Assembly: GCA_947589245.1 (NCBI GenBank)
Contig: CANQBD010000006.1
Location: forward strand, 1-63,721
Direction of reading: 5' to 3'
DNA from: an uncultured Anaeroplasmataceae bacterium
GTDB taxonomy: Bacteria; Bacillota_I; Bacilli_A; Acholeplasmatales; Anaeroplasmataceae
Length of the DNA: 63,721 nt
Below the pieces are notes generated by a model that saw only the letters and a list, made by a program, of their open reading frames with translations, searched no databases and was not told the origin of the DNA. Below are positions 17,290 through 25,499 of this stretch, piece by piece (position 1 is the first letter of the stretch; the number at the start of each line of letters is the position of its first letter). Both the position numbers and the translations under genes were made by a program.

Positions 17290-17757
17290 ATGCATATCAG
17301 TTGGGAAGAATATTTTATGGGTGTAGCTGCCCTTTCAGCTAAGCGTAGTAAAGACCCTAGTACTCAAGTTGGTGCCTGTTTGGTTAACACTGATAAGCGA
17401 ATTGTTGGGATTGGCTATAATGGCTTTCCTAATGGCTGTAGTGATGAGTTATTTTCATGGCAAAAAACGGCTGACAACTATTTGAATACCAAATATCCTT
17501 ATGTTGTTCATGCTGAGCCTAATGCTATTTTAAATTCAACTTCATCATTAAAGGGTGCTACTCTTTATGTGACTTTATTTCCTTGTAATGAATGTGCAAA
17601 GCTAATTATTCAATCAGGAATTAAGGAAGTTGTTTATGGCTGTGATAAATATCATGATGATGAATCCTTTAAAGCATCGCGTAGGATGTTTGAGGCAGCT
17701 GGGGTTAAGATGCGGAAAATGGTGCCTGTCGAAGTGACTATAAAGTGTGGTGAGTAG
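17290..17757 (+). CDS. dCMP deaminase / ComEB-like cytidine deaminase
   Basis: A 155-aa zinc enzyme converting dCMP to dUMP for thymidylate synthesis. The zinc motif is HAE (His74, catalytic Glu76) with PCNEC (Cys99, Cys102). The N-terminal [10 protein letters not shown] is characteristic of dCMP deaminases. AAGGAGG precedes the ATG. It lies eleven bases after aspS, so it probably shares the T-box operon. B. subtilis ComEB is the closest named relative I recognise. Confidence 0.92.
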   Translation: MHISWEEYFMGVAALSAKRSKDPSTQVGACLVNTDKRIVGIGYNGFPNGCSDELFSWQKTADNYLNTKYPYVVHAEPNAILNSTSSLKGATLYVTLFPCNECAKLIIQSGIKEVVYGCDKYHDDESFKASRRMFEAAGVKMRKMVPVEVTIKCGE

Positions 17758-17760
17758 AAA

Positions 17761-18750
17761 ATGAAATATTTTTTTAAGCGGTATTGGATACCTATACTCA
17801 TTGCCTTTATTATTAGCTTTCCTCTATTTATTTTAGGGGTAATTAGAACTAATAAAACTGTAACCTTAAAAGGTGATACGACCATTGTTGAGAATTTTGT
17901 TGAAATTGATAATGCTTATAGTCAAAAAGGTTCATTTTCAACTATTTATGTCATTAGTTTTGATCATTCCACAATTTTACAAAATTTAATGCTTGATGCG
18001 GGAAAAACCTCAGAAGTAGCAGACCTTCCAGAAAACTACTTGCATTTCACTGATTCTGAGCTTAGCCAAATGGGGCGTATCCAGCATGAAGCAAGTATTA
18101 TGTATGCCTTAATTAATGCTTATAGAAAAGCTTCACTTACCACAAACTCCATAAGTATTGATTATTCATTTGATGCCTATGTCATCTATTATTATGACAT
18201 TGCTTCGGAGTTTAGAATTGGGGATCGAATTATTGGTGTTAATGGTCTTTATGCTAAGGATGATTTTAATGCTTTCCGTGAGGCCTTTAATAATCGTCAG
18301 GAAAATGATCTATTAAATGTTGAAAGAGGAAGTAGTGAACTAGCGATTCAGGCAACCTCTGATAATATGCGAGTAGCTGGTTATTCCTTTTATAATATCG
18401 ACTCTGCCGCTCCAAGCTACAAGATTAAACCTTCAAATGTAGGTGGTCCATCTGGGGGATTATTACAAACTCTAGCCCTTTATAATGCACTCATTGAAGA
18501 AGATATTACTAAGGGCTATAAAATTGCTGGTACAGGAACCATTGCTGCTGATGGAACAGTTGGTGCTATTGGTGGTATCCAGCAAAAAATATATACTGCC
18601 TTTGATGATGCGATGGATATTTTCTTATGTCCAGAGGCTAATTATGAAGAGGCCTTAATAGCTTATAATAAGCTTAAGAATAAAGAAAAAATGCAATTGT
18701 ATGCGGTTAGTACCTTAGATGAAGCTTTGGAGGTGTTAGCTAATGCCTAA
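17761..18750 (+). CDS. Membrane-anchored PDZ and Lon-type serine protease (YlbL-like)
   Basis: A 329-aa protein with one N-terminal membrane helix (about 9-28), an extracytoplasmic region, a PDZ domain (about 145-200, with FRIGDRIIGVNG) and a C-terminal Lon-type protease domain. The catalytic dyad is Ser231 in GGPSGGL and Lys276 in GGIQQKIYTA, as in Lon. This is the layout of B. subtilis YlbL. No AAA+ domain is present, so it should act on unfolded or membrane-exposed substrates. It starts three bases after the deaminase gene. Confidence 0.88.
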   Translation: MKYFFKRYWIPILIAFIISFPLFILGVIRTNKTVTLKGDTTIVENFVEIDNAYSQKGSFSTIYVISFDHSTILQNLMLDAGKTSEVADLPENYLHFTDSELSQMGRIQHEASIMYALINAYRKASLTTNSISIDYSFDAYVIYYYDIASEFRIGDRIIGVNGLYAKDDFNAFREAFNNRQENDLLNVERGSSELAIQATSDNMRVAGYSFYNIDSAAPSYKIKPSNVGGPSGGLLQTLALYNALIEEDITKGYKIAGTGTIAADGTVGAIGGIQQKIYTAFDDAMDIFLCPEANYEEALIAYNKLKNKEKMQLYAVSTLDEALEVLANA

Positions 18751-19099
18751 GTCATTTTCCGAACGCTATAAGCAAGTTAAAGCTGAGATTACTAATCTAA
18801 ATAAGCCTTTTAAGGATTCATTAATAGCTTTAGCTGTTGGACTTGCTTTAGCTACTATTTTATTATTAGGACCAATAACCTTATTGATTAATTGCTTTAT
18901 TTTTGTTGATTATATTGCGTGGATAATTAGGGGTTTAGCTGTTTGTCTATTTTTTCTATTGTTTTTGACTAAAGTTTTTTACTATATAATTCTTACTCAA
19001 GGTCAGGTCAAAAATATGGGAATTATTTATAGTATGGAGGCTTTAATCATTTTTATAATCATTTGTTTTATACAAGTTTTAGTCTTATTTATTTTATAA
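18743..19099 (+). CDS. Small membrane protein
   Basis: A 118-aa protein with three to four hydrophobic segments (about 24-47, 49-62, 64-84 and 95-117) after a basic amphipathic N-terminus. It overlaps the preceding gene by eight bases, pointing to translational coupling with the YlbL-like protease. Not recognised. Confidence 0.65.
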   Translation: MPKSFSERYKQVKAEITNLNKPFKDSLIALAVGLALATILLLGPITLLINCFIFVDYIAWIIRGLAVCLFFLLFLTKVFYYIILTQGQVKNMGIIYSMEALIIFIIICFIQVLVLFIL

Positions 19100-19109
19100 T
19101 GGTGATGTT

Positions 19110-19613
19110 ATGGTAATTACTTTAATAATATTAGGTGTTTTATTAATCTTAGATCAATTAACTAAATATTTAGCGGAAATAAATTTAAGTATCAATCAAA
19201 CTGTAACCTTAGTTCCCAATGTTTTAGATACGACACTAGTTTATAATAAGGGAGCTGCTTGGTCATCCTTTTCGAATGCTACTTGGTTTTTGGCACTTCT
19301 TAGCCTTATTGCTTCTGGTGTTTTAGTTTACTTTATAACCAAAAATAACTGGAAGAGGAAAAAATGCTATTCTTTGAGTATAACCTTAATGTTAGCGGGA
19401 ACCTATGGCAATTTTATTGATCGAGCAATGGCTGTTTTTAAAGCTCGGGAAGGTGTTATCGATATGATTATTTTTAAGCCTTTAGACTTTATTTGGCAAG
19501 CTATTACTAAGTCAAGCTTTCCAATTTTTAATGTGGCTGATGCGTGTTTAGTAATTGGAATTATCCTTTTAGCAATTGATATTATCTTTTTGCAAGAGAA
19601 GAGGGCAAAATAA
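19110..19613 (+). CDS. lspA: Lipoprotein signal peptidase
   Basis: A 167-aa membrane aspartic protease that removes signal peptides from lipoproteins after Cys lipidation. It has four membrane segments. Catalytic Asp104 lies in GNFIDR and Asp144 in FNVADAC. Its substrates in this window would include the lipoproteins at 220, 12208, 60954 and 61549. GGTGATG precedes the ATG. Its stop codon overlaps the start of the pseudouridine synthase gene, the same pairing (lspA then rluD-type) as in B. subtilis. Confidence 0.93.
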   Translation: MVITLIILGVLLILDQLTKYLAEINLSINQTVTLVPNVLDTTLVYNKGAAWSSFSNATWFLALLSLIASGVLVYFITKNNWKRKKCYSLSITLMLAGTYGNFIDRAMAVFKAREGVIDMIIFKPLDFIWQAITKSSFPIFNVADACLVIGIILLAIDIIFLQEKRAK

Positions 19614-20512
19614 TGAAAAAATTTATTATTACTGAAGCTTTAAATAATAATAGATTAGATAAAGCTTTAGTTAGCCTCCTTCCTGATAAGTCGCGCACTC
19701 ATCTTGTTAAATGCATCAATGAGGGTAAGGTCTTAGTTAATGCTAAGGTTGGTAAAGCTTCCTTAGTTGTTAAAACGGGTGATGAAATTGAATTTGAGGA
19801 TTTAGAAAAGCAAAACTTGGATGTCATTGAGCAGAATTTAAATTTAGATATAGTTTATGAAGATGCAGATGTAGCTGTCGTTAATAAGCCAAAGGGAATG
19901 GTTGTTCATCCAGCTGTTGGTAATTATGAAAATACTTTAGTTAATGGTTTGTTATATGAGCTTGAGGATTTAGCAACCATTAATGGTGTTGTAAGACCAG
20001 GCATAGTTCACCGCATAGATAAGGATACTTCTGGGTTATTGATGATTGCTAAAAACGATAAGGCCTCTCTTTCGTTAACTCAGCAGCTTAAGGACCATGC
20101 TTGTAAACGTCATTATCAGGCTTTAGTTTATGGCACAATCGTTGAAGATAGAGGGAAAATTAATGCTCCGATTGGTCGAGATTCAGTTGATCGTAAGAAG
20201 ATGGCTGTAACGAAGCTTGGCAAAGAAGCAATTACTCATTTTAAAGTCTTAAAAAGATATAAGGGCTATACTCTTTTAGATTGTGAGCTTGAAACTGGTC
20301 GGACTCATCAAATAAGGGTTCATTTGGCCTATATCGGTCATCCTTTAGTTGGCGATAAGGTTTATGGCCGGCGTAAGAGTGTTGGTGATGGGCAGTTTTT
20401 ACATGCCAAGCAGATTGGCTTTAAACATCCTACTACTGGGGAGTGGTTGGAATTTGATTCAGAATTGCCAAAATATTTTACGGATTTTTTACAAACATTA
20501 GAAGAATTATAG
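19613..20512 (+). CDS. RluD-family pseudouridine synthase (YlyB-like)
   Basis: A 299-aa RNA pseudouridine synthase. An N-terminal S4 RNA-binding domain (about 13-75) is followed by the catalytic domain with HRIDKDTSGL, whose Asp attacks the target uridine, and GRTHQIRVHL. By family it modifies 23S rRNA. The ATG overlaps the lspA stop (TAATG). It is the last gene of the run before the terminator at 20516. Confidence 0.92.
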   Translation: MKKFIITEALNNNRLDKALVSLLPDKSRTHLVKCINEGKVLVNAKVGKASLVVKTGDEIEFEDLEKQNLDVIEQNLNLDIVYEDADVAVVNKPKGMVVHPAVGNYENTLVNGLLYELEDLATINGVVRPGIVHRIDKDTSGLLMIAKNDKASLSLTQQLKDHACKRHYQALVYGTIVEDRGKINAPIGRDSVDRKKMAVTKLGKEAITHFKVLKRYKGYTLLDCELETGRTHQIRVHLAYIGHPLVGDKVYGRRKSVGDGQFLHAKQIGFKHPTTGEWLEFDSELPKYFTDFLQTLEEL

Positions 20513-20515
20513 AAG

Positions 20516-20537
20516 ACTCGCTAGTTAGCGAGTTTTT
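20516..20537 (+). terminator. Terminator
   Basis: ACTCGCTA-GT-TAGCGAGT followed by TTTTTCTTTTT. Confidence 0.9.
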
Positions 20538-20564
20538 CTTTTTAGCAGAATGATAATAAGAGAA

Positions 20565-20592
20565 TTGACAAATAATAAAATTAGTCTATAAT
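20565..20592 (+). promoter_or_regulatory. Strong promoter of the NAD operon
   Basis: Consensus TTGACA (20565-20570), a 16-base spacer and consensus TATAAT (20587-20592). The downstream gene pair encodes an NrtR-like regulator domain, so an operator is expected here, but I see no convincing palindrome. Confidence 0.8.
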
Positions 20593-20613
20593 TAATAATG
20601 AGGTGAAAAGACT

Positions 20614-22530
20614 ATGCTTAAAAAATATGGTTATATTCGAGTTGGTGCGGCAGTTAATAAAATTCATGTTGCCGATGTTACTTATAATGTTAAAGAAATT
20701 AAAAAATTAATTGCTGAAGCACTCAGTAAGGGTGTAGAAATTTTAGTTTTTCCCGAGCTTTCCCTAACCGGTTATACCTGCCAAGATTTGTTTTTTACAG
20801 AAGAATTAATTTCTCAAACCTTAAAAGGCTTAGAAGAATTAAAAAAGTATAGTTTAGATAAAAAAATTACTTATATAGTTGGCGCGCCATTAATAATCAA
20901 TAATTCATTATATAATTGTGCCGTTAGCTTTAATGCTGGAAAGATTATTGGTGTTACTCCTAAAACCTTTATTCCTAATTATTCAGAATTTTATGAATAT
21001 CGCTATTTTAGTAGTGCTACTAATTTAATGGTTGATGAGTTTGAGCTTTTAGGGGAAAAGGTAGTAGTTTCTAATTTACTACTTTACCATGCTAGAGGCT
21101 ATGATTTTGTTACTTATGCCATTGATATTTGTGAAGATTTGTGGCAAAGCAATTCGCCAAGTAATTTCACATCTTTAATGGGTGCTAATCTTATTTTCAA
21201 TCTTTCTAGTAGTAATGAAATTGTGGGTAAAGTTAATTATCGTAAGGATTTAGTTAGACTTGCAGCTAGTAAAGGTTCACTAGCTTATATATATGCTTCA
21301 AGTGGCATTACTGAATCAACAACTGATCTTTTGTTTTCTGGTCACAGCATCATTTGTGATGGTTGTGGTGATTTAATTGAAAATGAGCGTTTTTCTTTTG
21401 AATCAAACTTAATTTTTTATGATATTGATGTTTTAAGATTAAACCATGATAGAATTAAAAATCGTTGTTATGAACAAATTAATTTTAATTTTGAGTTCAA
21501 ACATACCTATTTCAATTTATATGAAAATAACAATGTCTTAGTTAAAAAATATAGTAAAACGCCTTTTTTAGCCCATGATGATGCTTCTTTAGAAGAAATA
21601 TTAAATATTCAAACCTACGCTCTAGCCAAAAGAATCAAGTTTTTAGGTAATACGAAAATGGTTATAGGTATAAGTGGTGGTGCTGATTCAACCTTAGCCT
21701 TTTTGATTGCCTTAAGAGTAATAAAGCTTTTAAAAATGGATCCTAAGGATTTGATTGCTATAACAATGCCGGGTTTTGGTACTTCCAATCGAACCTTTGA
21801 AAATGCTAAGAAATTAATTATAACCTCCGGAGCCACCTATAAGGAAATAGGAATTAAAGAGGCTTGTATAAAGCATTATCAGGATATTGGTCATGCCTTA
21901 GATAAATATGATGTAGCCTATGAAAATGCTCAAGCAAGAGAAAGGACCCAAATTTTATTTGATTATGCTAATATGGTTGGTGGCATTGTTGTAGGAACTG
22001 GTGATTTATCAGAAATTGCGTTAGGCTGGGATACTTATAATGGTGATCATATGTCTAATTATGCCATTAACGCTTCAATTCCTAAAACATTAGTAACTAC
22101 CCTTATCGCAAAGATTAAGGCAGATAGTGAAAATCAAGTGTTAAAGGAAACTTTGGCTGATATCCTTGATACGCCTATTTCACCAGAGCTATTACCTCTT
22201 GATGCTGCTGGTAATATTGCTCAAAAGAGTGAGGCGACAGTTGGGCCTTATTTGCTGCAGGATTTCTTTTTATATCATTTTATGCGTTATGGTGCTAGAC
22301 CTAGTAAGCTCTATTTTCTAGCTTGTGAGACCTTTAAAGAACTTGAAAAAAGTGAAATTAAAAAATTTTTAGAGATTTTTATTAAGCGTTTTTTCACTCA
22401 ACAGTTTAAGCGTAGCTGTATGCCTGATGGCATCAAGGTTGGGTCGATAGCTCTTTCTCCAAGAGGTGATTTAAGAATGAGCTCAGATACCTATTATGAT
22501 ATGTATTTAAAGGAACTTGAAGCTCTATGA
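20614..22530 (+). CDS. nadE: Glutamine-dependent NAD+ synthetase
   Basis: A 638-aa two-domain enzyme making NAD+ from deamido-NAD with ammonia from glutamine. The N-terminal nitrilase-type glutaminase has Glu48 (FPELSLTGY), Lys117 (TPKTFIPN) and Cys173 (DICEDLW). The C-terminal synthetase has the ATP pyrophosphatase loop SGGADST (354-360). Length fits the long glutamine-dependent class. GAGGTG precedes the ATG. It overlaps the nadD-NrtR gene by four bases (ATGA). Confidence 0.95.
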   Translation: MLKKYGYIRVGAAVNKIHVADVTYNVKEIKKLIAEALSKGVEILVFPELSLTGYTCQDLFFTEELISQTLKGLEELKKYSLDKKITYIVGAPLIINNSLYNCAVSFNAGKIIGVTPKTFIPNYSEFYEYRYFSSATNLMVDEFELLGEKVVVSNLLLYHARGYDFVTYAIDICEDLWQSNSPSNFTSLMGANLIFNLSSSNEIVGKVNYRKDLVRLAASKGSLAYIYASSGITESTTDLLFSGHSIICDGCGDLIENERFSFESNLIFYDIDVLRLNHDRIKNRCYEQINFNFEFKHTYFNLYENNNVLVKKYSKTPFLAHDDASLEEILNIQTYALAKRIKFLGNTKMVIGISGGADSTLAFLIALRVIKLLKMDPKDLIAITMPGFGTSNRTFENAKKLIITSGATYKEIGIKEACIKHYQDIGHALDKYDVAYENAQARERTQILFDYANMVGGIVVGTGDLSEIALGWDTYNGDHMSNYAINASIPKTLVTTLIAKIKADSENQVLKETLADILDTPISPELLPLDAAGNIAQKSEATVGPYLLQDFFLYHFMRYGARPSKLYFLACETFKELEKSEIKKFLEIFIKRFFTQQFKRSCMPDGIKVGSIALSPRGDLRMSSDTYYDMYLKELEAL

Positions 22531-23951
22531 AAATAGGTATTTATGGTGGTTCTTTTAATCCTTGTAATTTGGGGCATAAAAGAGTTGTTGAAAAGCTTTT
22601 AGAAAAATTTTTTGATAAAGTTATTATTTTACCAACTGGAAATTATTATCGTAAAAGTGATCTTTTAAAGGGTGAAGAGCGTTTAAAAATGTTAAAGATA
22701 ATGTTTGCGGATAATCCTAAAGTTGCTTTTTCTGATTATGAGTTTAAAAATAATTTAATTTATACCTATCGGAGTTTAGATTATCTTCAAAGTGTTTATA
22801 AGGATGATACAATTTATTTTATTTTAGGTAGTGATAATTTAGTAAGCTTTGACAAATGGAAAAAATCAGAATATATTTTAAGCAATTATCATCTTTGTGT
22901 AATTAGAAGAGAAAAACAAAATGTAGAAGAACTTTTAAAAAAATATCAAAAATTTCAAGATCATCTTATCTTTTTTGATTTAGACATTGAGTATAAAGAA
23001 ATTTCTTCAACTAAGATAAGAGATTTATTAGCTGAAAAAAAATTTGCCTCTGCTAAGGAGCTTTTAGATGAAAAAGTTTATAACTACATCATGGAAAAGA
23101 AATTCTTTCAGCCTGATTATCAGGAAGAACCTAGTGAAATCTTAAGTGATGCCGAATTTTTAGCGAAATATGATAGTAATGCCTATGAAAAAATGAGTAT
23201 TACAGCTGATATTGTACTTTTTAGTATTAGTGATATTTTAAAAAAAGAGTATCGTAAAAATAATACAAAAGCCTTTAGTGTTTTGTTAGTTAAAAGATTA
23301 AATCCACCCTTTGTTAATAAATGGTGCTTACCTGGTGGATTTTTATCACTTGATGAGACCTTGCTTGATTGTGCCAAAAGAATCCTTTTAACAGAAACAA
23401 ATTTAGATGATATTTATTTAGAACAATTAAAGACTTTTTCAGATGTTGATCGTGATATTAGAACGCGGGTAGTTTCTTGTGCATATTTAGGGCTAGTAGA
23501 TAAAAATAATTTAAAGGGTAACCTCAGAAATAATGCTTGTTTTTTCACTTTGAATATTAGGGAAGAAGCTGAGTTTATGACTATCAGTTTTCAAGGCGAA
23601 CAGGCTAACTTTAGTTGTGTTCTTAAAAAGCATTTAGATAAATCTAATCAAGTTTCTTTTGAAGAGGTTGAAAATGATTTTTTAGCTTTTGATAATTTAA
23701 AAATGATTGCTGAGGGTATTTATCATCTTAAACGGAGTCAGGATCTAAATAAGCTAGTTTTTCATGTCATGCCCAAGTACTTTACATTAAAAGAATTACA
23801 GCTTGTCTATGAAGCAATTTTAGGTAAAGAACTTATTGATTCCGTATTTAGAAGAAATATTAAGGACTTAGTTGTTAAAACGAATTTAGTAAAAAATGAT
23901 GGAGGACACAGACCTTCAGCTCTTTATGAGGTAAGGAAGTCCTTTGATTAA
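22527..23951 (+). CDS. nadD: NadD-NrtR fusion: nicotinate-mononucleotide adenylyltransferase, Nudix sensor and winged helix
   Basis: A 474-aa fusion. Residues 1-190 are NadD, which adenylates nicotinate mononucleotide: GGSFNPCNLGH and ISSTKIRDLL. Residues about 220-365 are a Nudix domain with WCLPGGF and a degenerate Nudix box at 271-293, where two catalytic positions are Ile286 and Thr289 and only Glu290 remains. Residues about 385-474 match the NrtR winged helix (FTLKELQLVYEAILG, VFRRNIKDL, HRPSALYEV). NrtR represses NAD genes and senses ADP-ribose-type ligands. So one protein probably makes deamido-NAD and regulates the pathway. No stop or frameshift separates the parts. nadD is missing from the yqe cluster at 58-61 kb, consistent with relocation here. 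Confidence 0.88.
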   Translation: MKIGIYGGSFNPCNLGHKRVVEKLLEKFFDKVIILPTGNYYRKSDLLKGEERLKMLKIMFADNPKVAFSDYEFKNNLIYTYRSLDYLQSVYKDDTIYFILGSDNLVSFDKWKKSEYILSNYHLCVIRREKQNVEELLKKYQKFQDHLIFFDLDIEYKEISSTKIRDLLAEKKFASAKELLDEKVYNYIMEKKFFQPDYQEEPSEILSDAEFLAKYDSNAYEKMSITADIVLFSISDILKKEYRKNNTKAFSVLLVKRLNPPFVNKWCLPGGFLSLDETLLDCAKRILLTETNLDDIYLEQLKTFSDVDRDIRTRVVSCAYLGLVDKNNLKGNLRNNACFFTLNIREEAEFMTISFQGEQANFSCVLKKHLDKSNQVSFEEVENDFLAFDNLKMIAEGIYHLKRSQDLNKLVFHVMPKYFTLKELQLVYEAILGKELIDSVFRRNIKDLVVKTNLVKNDGGHRPSALYEVRKSFD

Positions 23952-23962
23952 TTAGTTTTTAC

Positions 23963-23990
23963 TTTACATTTTGCGAATAAATGTTATAAT
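23963..23990 (+). promoter_or_regulatory. Promoter of tig
   Basis: TTTACA (23963-23968), a 16-base spacer and TATAAT (23985-23990). Confidence 0.65.
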
Positions 23991-24029
23991 AATAGTTGCG
24001 TTTGAGCGTAAATTAGAGAAATATTTTTT

Positions 24030-24061
24030 AGGAGGGTAGGTTTAACCTACGTAGTAATAAA
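24030..24061 (+). promoter_or_regulatory. Hairpin between the ribosome site and start codon of tig
   Basis: AGGAGG (24030-24035) lies 26 bases before the ATG, too far for normal initiation. The gap holds GTAGG-TTTAA-CCTAC (24036-24050); folding it brings the ribosome site to about 11 bases from the ATG. No start codon occurs between the upstream in-frame TAG (24029-24031) and 24062. Confidence 0.6.
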
Positions 24062-25351
24062 ATGAATGTTGAAAAATTAGAACATAGCCGGAAGAAAGTT
24101 GTTTTTGATGTAACGGCTGAAGAATTTAATACTGCTTTAGATAAAGCCTTTGGTGTTTGCAACGCTAAAGTTACAATTAAAGGCTTTAGAAAGGGTCATG
24201 CTCCTCGTTCTGTTTATGAAAAGAACTATGGGGTAGAGTCTTTATATGATGAAGCTTTAAATGTGATTTTAAATGCTAAGGCTCAAGAAATTTATGCTGA
24301 TAAAGAGCTTGCTAAGGAAATTGTTGGACCATTTGAACCAAACTTTGAAGGAAATGAAAAGCTTGAACAGGGTAAGCCATTTAAGGTTTCTTTAAGTTTT
24401 GATGTTTACCCTGAGGTTAATTTACCTCAATATAAGGGTATTGAATGTGCAAAACCTGTTCTTGAGGCAACTGATGAAGAGGTTACTAAAGCTATCAAGC
24501 AGCTTCAATCCAATGATGCTTCAATGCAGCCTAAGGCTGAACAGGTAATTGCTAGTGGTGATTATGCTAACTTTGACTTTGTTGGTACTGTAGATGGTGT
24601 TGAATTTCCTGGTGGCAAGGCTGAAAATTATGAATTAGAAATTGGTTCTGGTCAGTTTATTCCTGGCTTTGAGGACCAGATGATTGGTATGAAGGCGGAA
24701 GAGGTCAAGGATATCAATGTAACTTTCCCAGAAAATTATGGTGAAAAGTCATTAGCTGGTAAGGCAGCTGTCTTTAAAGTGACTGTTCATGAGGTTAAGA
24801 ATAAGGTTTATCCTGAGCTTACTGATGAATATGTTAAGGGTTTAAAGATTAAGGGTGTTGAAACCGTAGCGGAGCTTAAGGCTAACAAGAAAGCTGAATT
24901 AGAGGCTTCAAAGGCTCAATCTGAACGTGATCGTCAAGCTGATGAAATTATCAATAAAATTTTAGATAATGCTGTTGTTGATATGCCTGTTTCATTAGAA
25001 CAAGAAAGAATCAATCAAATTAGAGCTCAATATGAAAATCAAGCTAAGATGTATAATTTACCTTTTGAAACATTCTTATCACTAATGAATATTACAAAAG
25101 AAAAGTTTAATGAGGATACGGAAAAACAGGGTAAGCGTCAAGCTTTATTTAATGTTGTAGTTTCTAAGATTATTGAGGTTGAGAATTTAACTCCAACTAA
25201 AGAAGAATTAGAGGCTAAAGCTTTAAAGGATGCAGAGGCTGCTAAATCAACTAAAGAAGCTATGATGCAAAAAAATGTGTCTAGGTATTATAGTGATATT
25301 GCCTACACAAAAGTTGTTGATTTCTTAATTTCTAATGCAAAATTAGTTTAA
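24062..25351 (+). CDS. tig: Trigger factor
   Basis: A 429-aa ribosome-associated chaperone and peptidyl-prolyl isomerase that receives nascent chains. The N-terminal ribosome-binding domain carries FRKGHAPRSVYEKNYG, containing the GFRKG-type signature loop. The FKBP-type domain (about 150-245) has GDYANFDFVGTVDG and FIPGFEDQMIG. A long helical C-terminal chaperone domain follows. Length is normal. Its start codon is set by the hairpin-spaced ribosome site. It has its own promoter and terminator and lies directly before lon, as often in bacteria. Confidence 0.96.
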   Translation: MNVEKLEHSRKKVVFDVTAEEFNTALDKAFGVCNAKVTIKGFRKGHAPRSVYEKNYGVESLYDEALNVILNAKAQEIYADKELAKEIVGPFEPNFEGNEKLEQGKPFKVSLSFDVYPEVNLPQYKGIECAKPVLEATDEEVTKAIKQLQSNDASMQPKAEQVIASGDYANFDFVGTVDGVEFPGGKAENYELEIGSGQFIPGFEDQMIGMKAEEVKDINVTFPENYGEKSLAGKAAVFKVTVHEVKNKVYPELTDEYVKGLKIKGVETVAELKANKKAELEASKAQSERDRQADEIINKILDNAVVDMPVSLEQERINQIRAQYENQAKMYNLPFETFLSLMNITKEKFNEDTEKQGKRQALFNVVVSKIIEVENLTPTKEELEAKALKDAEAAKSTKEAMMQKNVSRYYSDIAYTKVVDFLISNAKLV

Positions 25352-25370
25352 AATTGGTTAAAATAAGAAG

Positions 25371-25399
25371 GGGAAGGTCGTTTTGACTTTCCTTTTTTT
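25371..25399 (+). terminator. Terminator of tig
   Basis: GGAAGGTC-GTTTT-GACTTTCC (25372-25392, one G-T pair) followed by seven T. Confidence 0.9.
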
Positions 25400-25413
25400 A
25401 AAAAAAATAATTA

Positions 25414-25446
25414 TTTTTGGCAAACATCTTGCAAAAGTGCCAAAAA
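25414..25446 (+). promoter_or_regulatory. Inverted repeat across the lon promoter, candidate operator
   Basis: TTTTTGGCA (25414-25422) and TGCCAAAAA (25438-25446) are perfect 9-bp arms separated by 15 bases. The -35 element TTGCAA lies in the spacer. lon is commonly heat-shock controlled. The site is not a consensus CIRCE and only loosely resembles tandem CtsR heptads (GGCAAA..TTGCAAA). Confidence 0.4.
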
Positions 25447-25457
25447 TGGTATATAGT
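25429..25457 (+). promoter_or_regulatory. Promoter of lon
   Basis: TTGCAA (25429-25434), a 17-base spacer and TATAGT (25452-25457). Confidence 0.6.
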
Positions 25458-25499
25458 ATAAATTGTTAATTGTTTTCAATTAACTGAAAGGATGGTATT

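Noticed and set aside
20537-20613. NrtR operator before nadE
   Set aside because: The region is AT-rich with only partial symmetry around ATTAGTCTATAATTAAT. No clear palindrome was seen.
25418-25435. CtsR box before lon
   Set aside because: The two heptads (TGGCAAA, TTGCAAA) differ from RGTCAAA and are four bases apart, not three.
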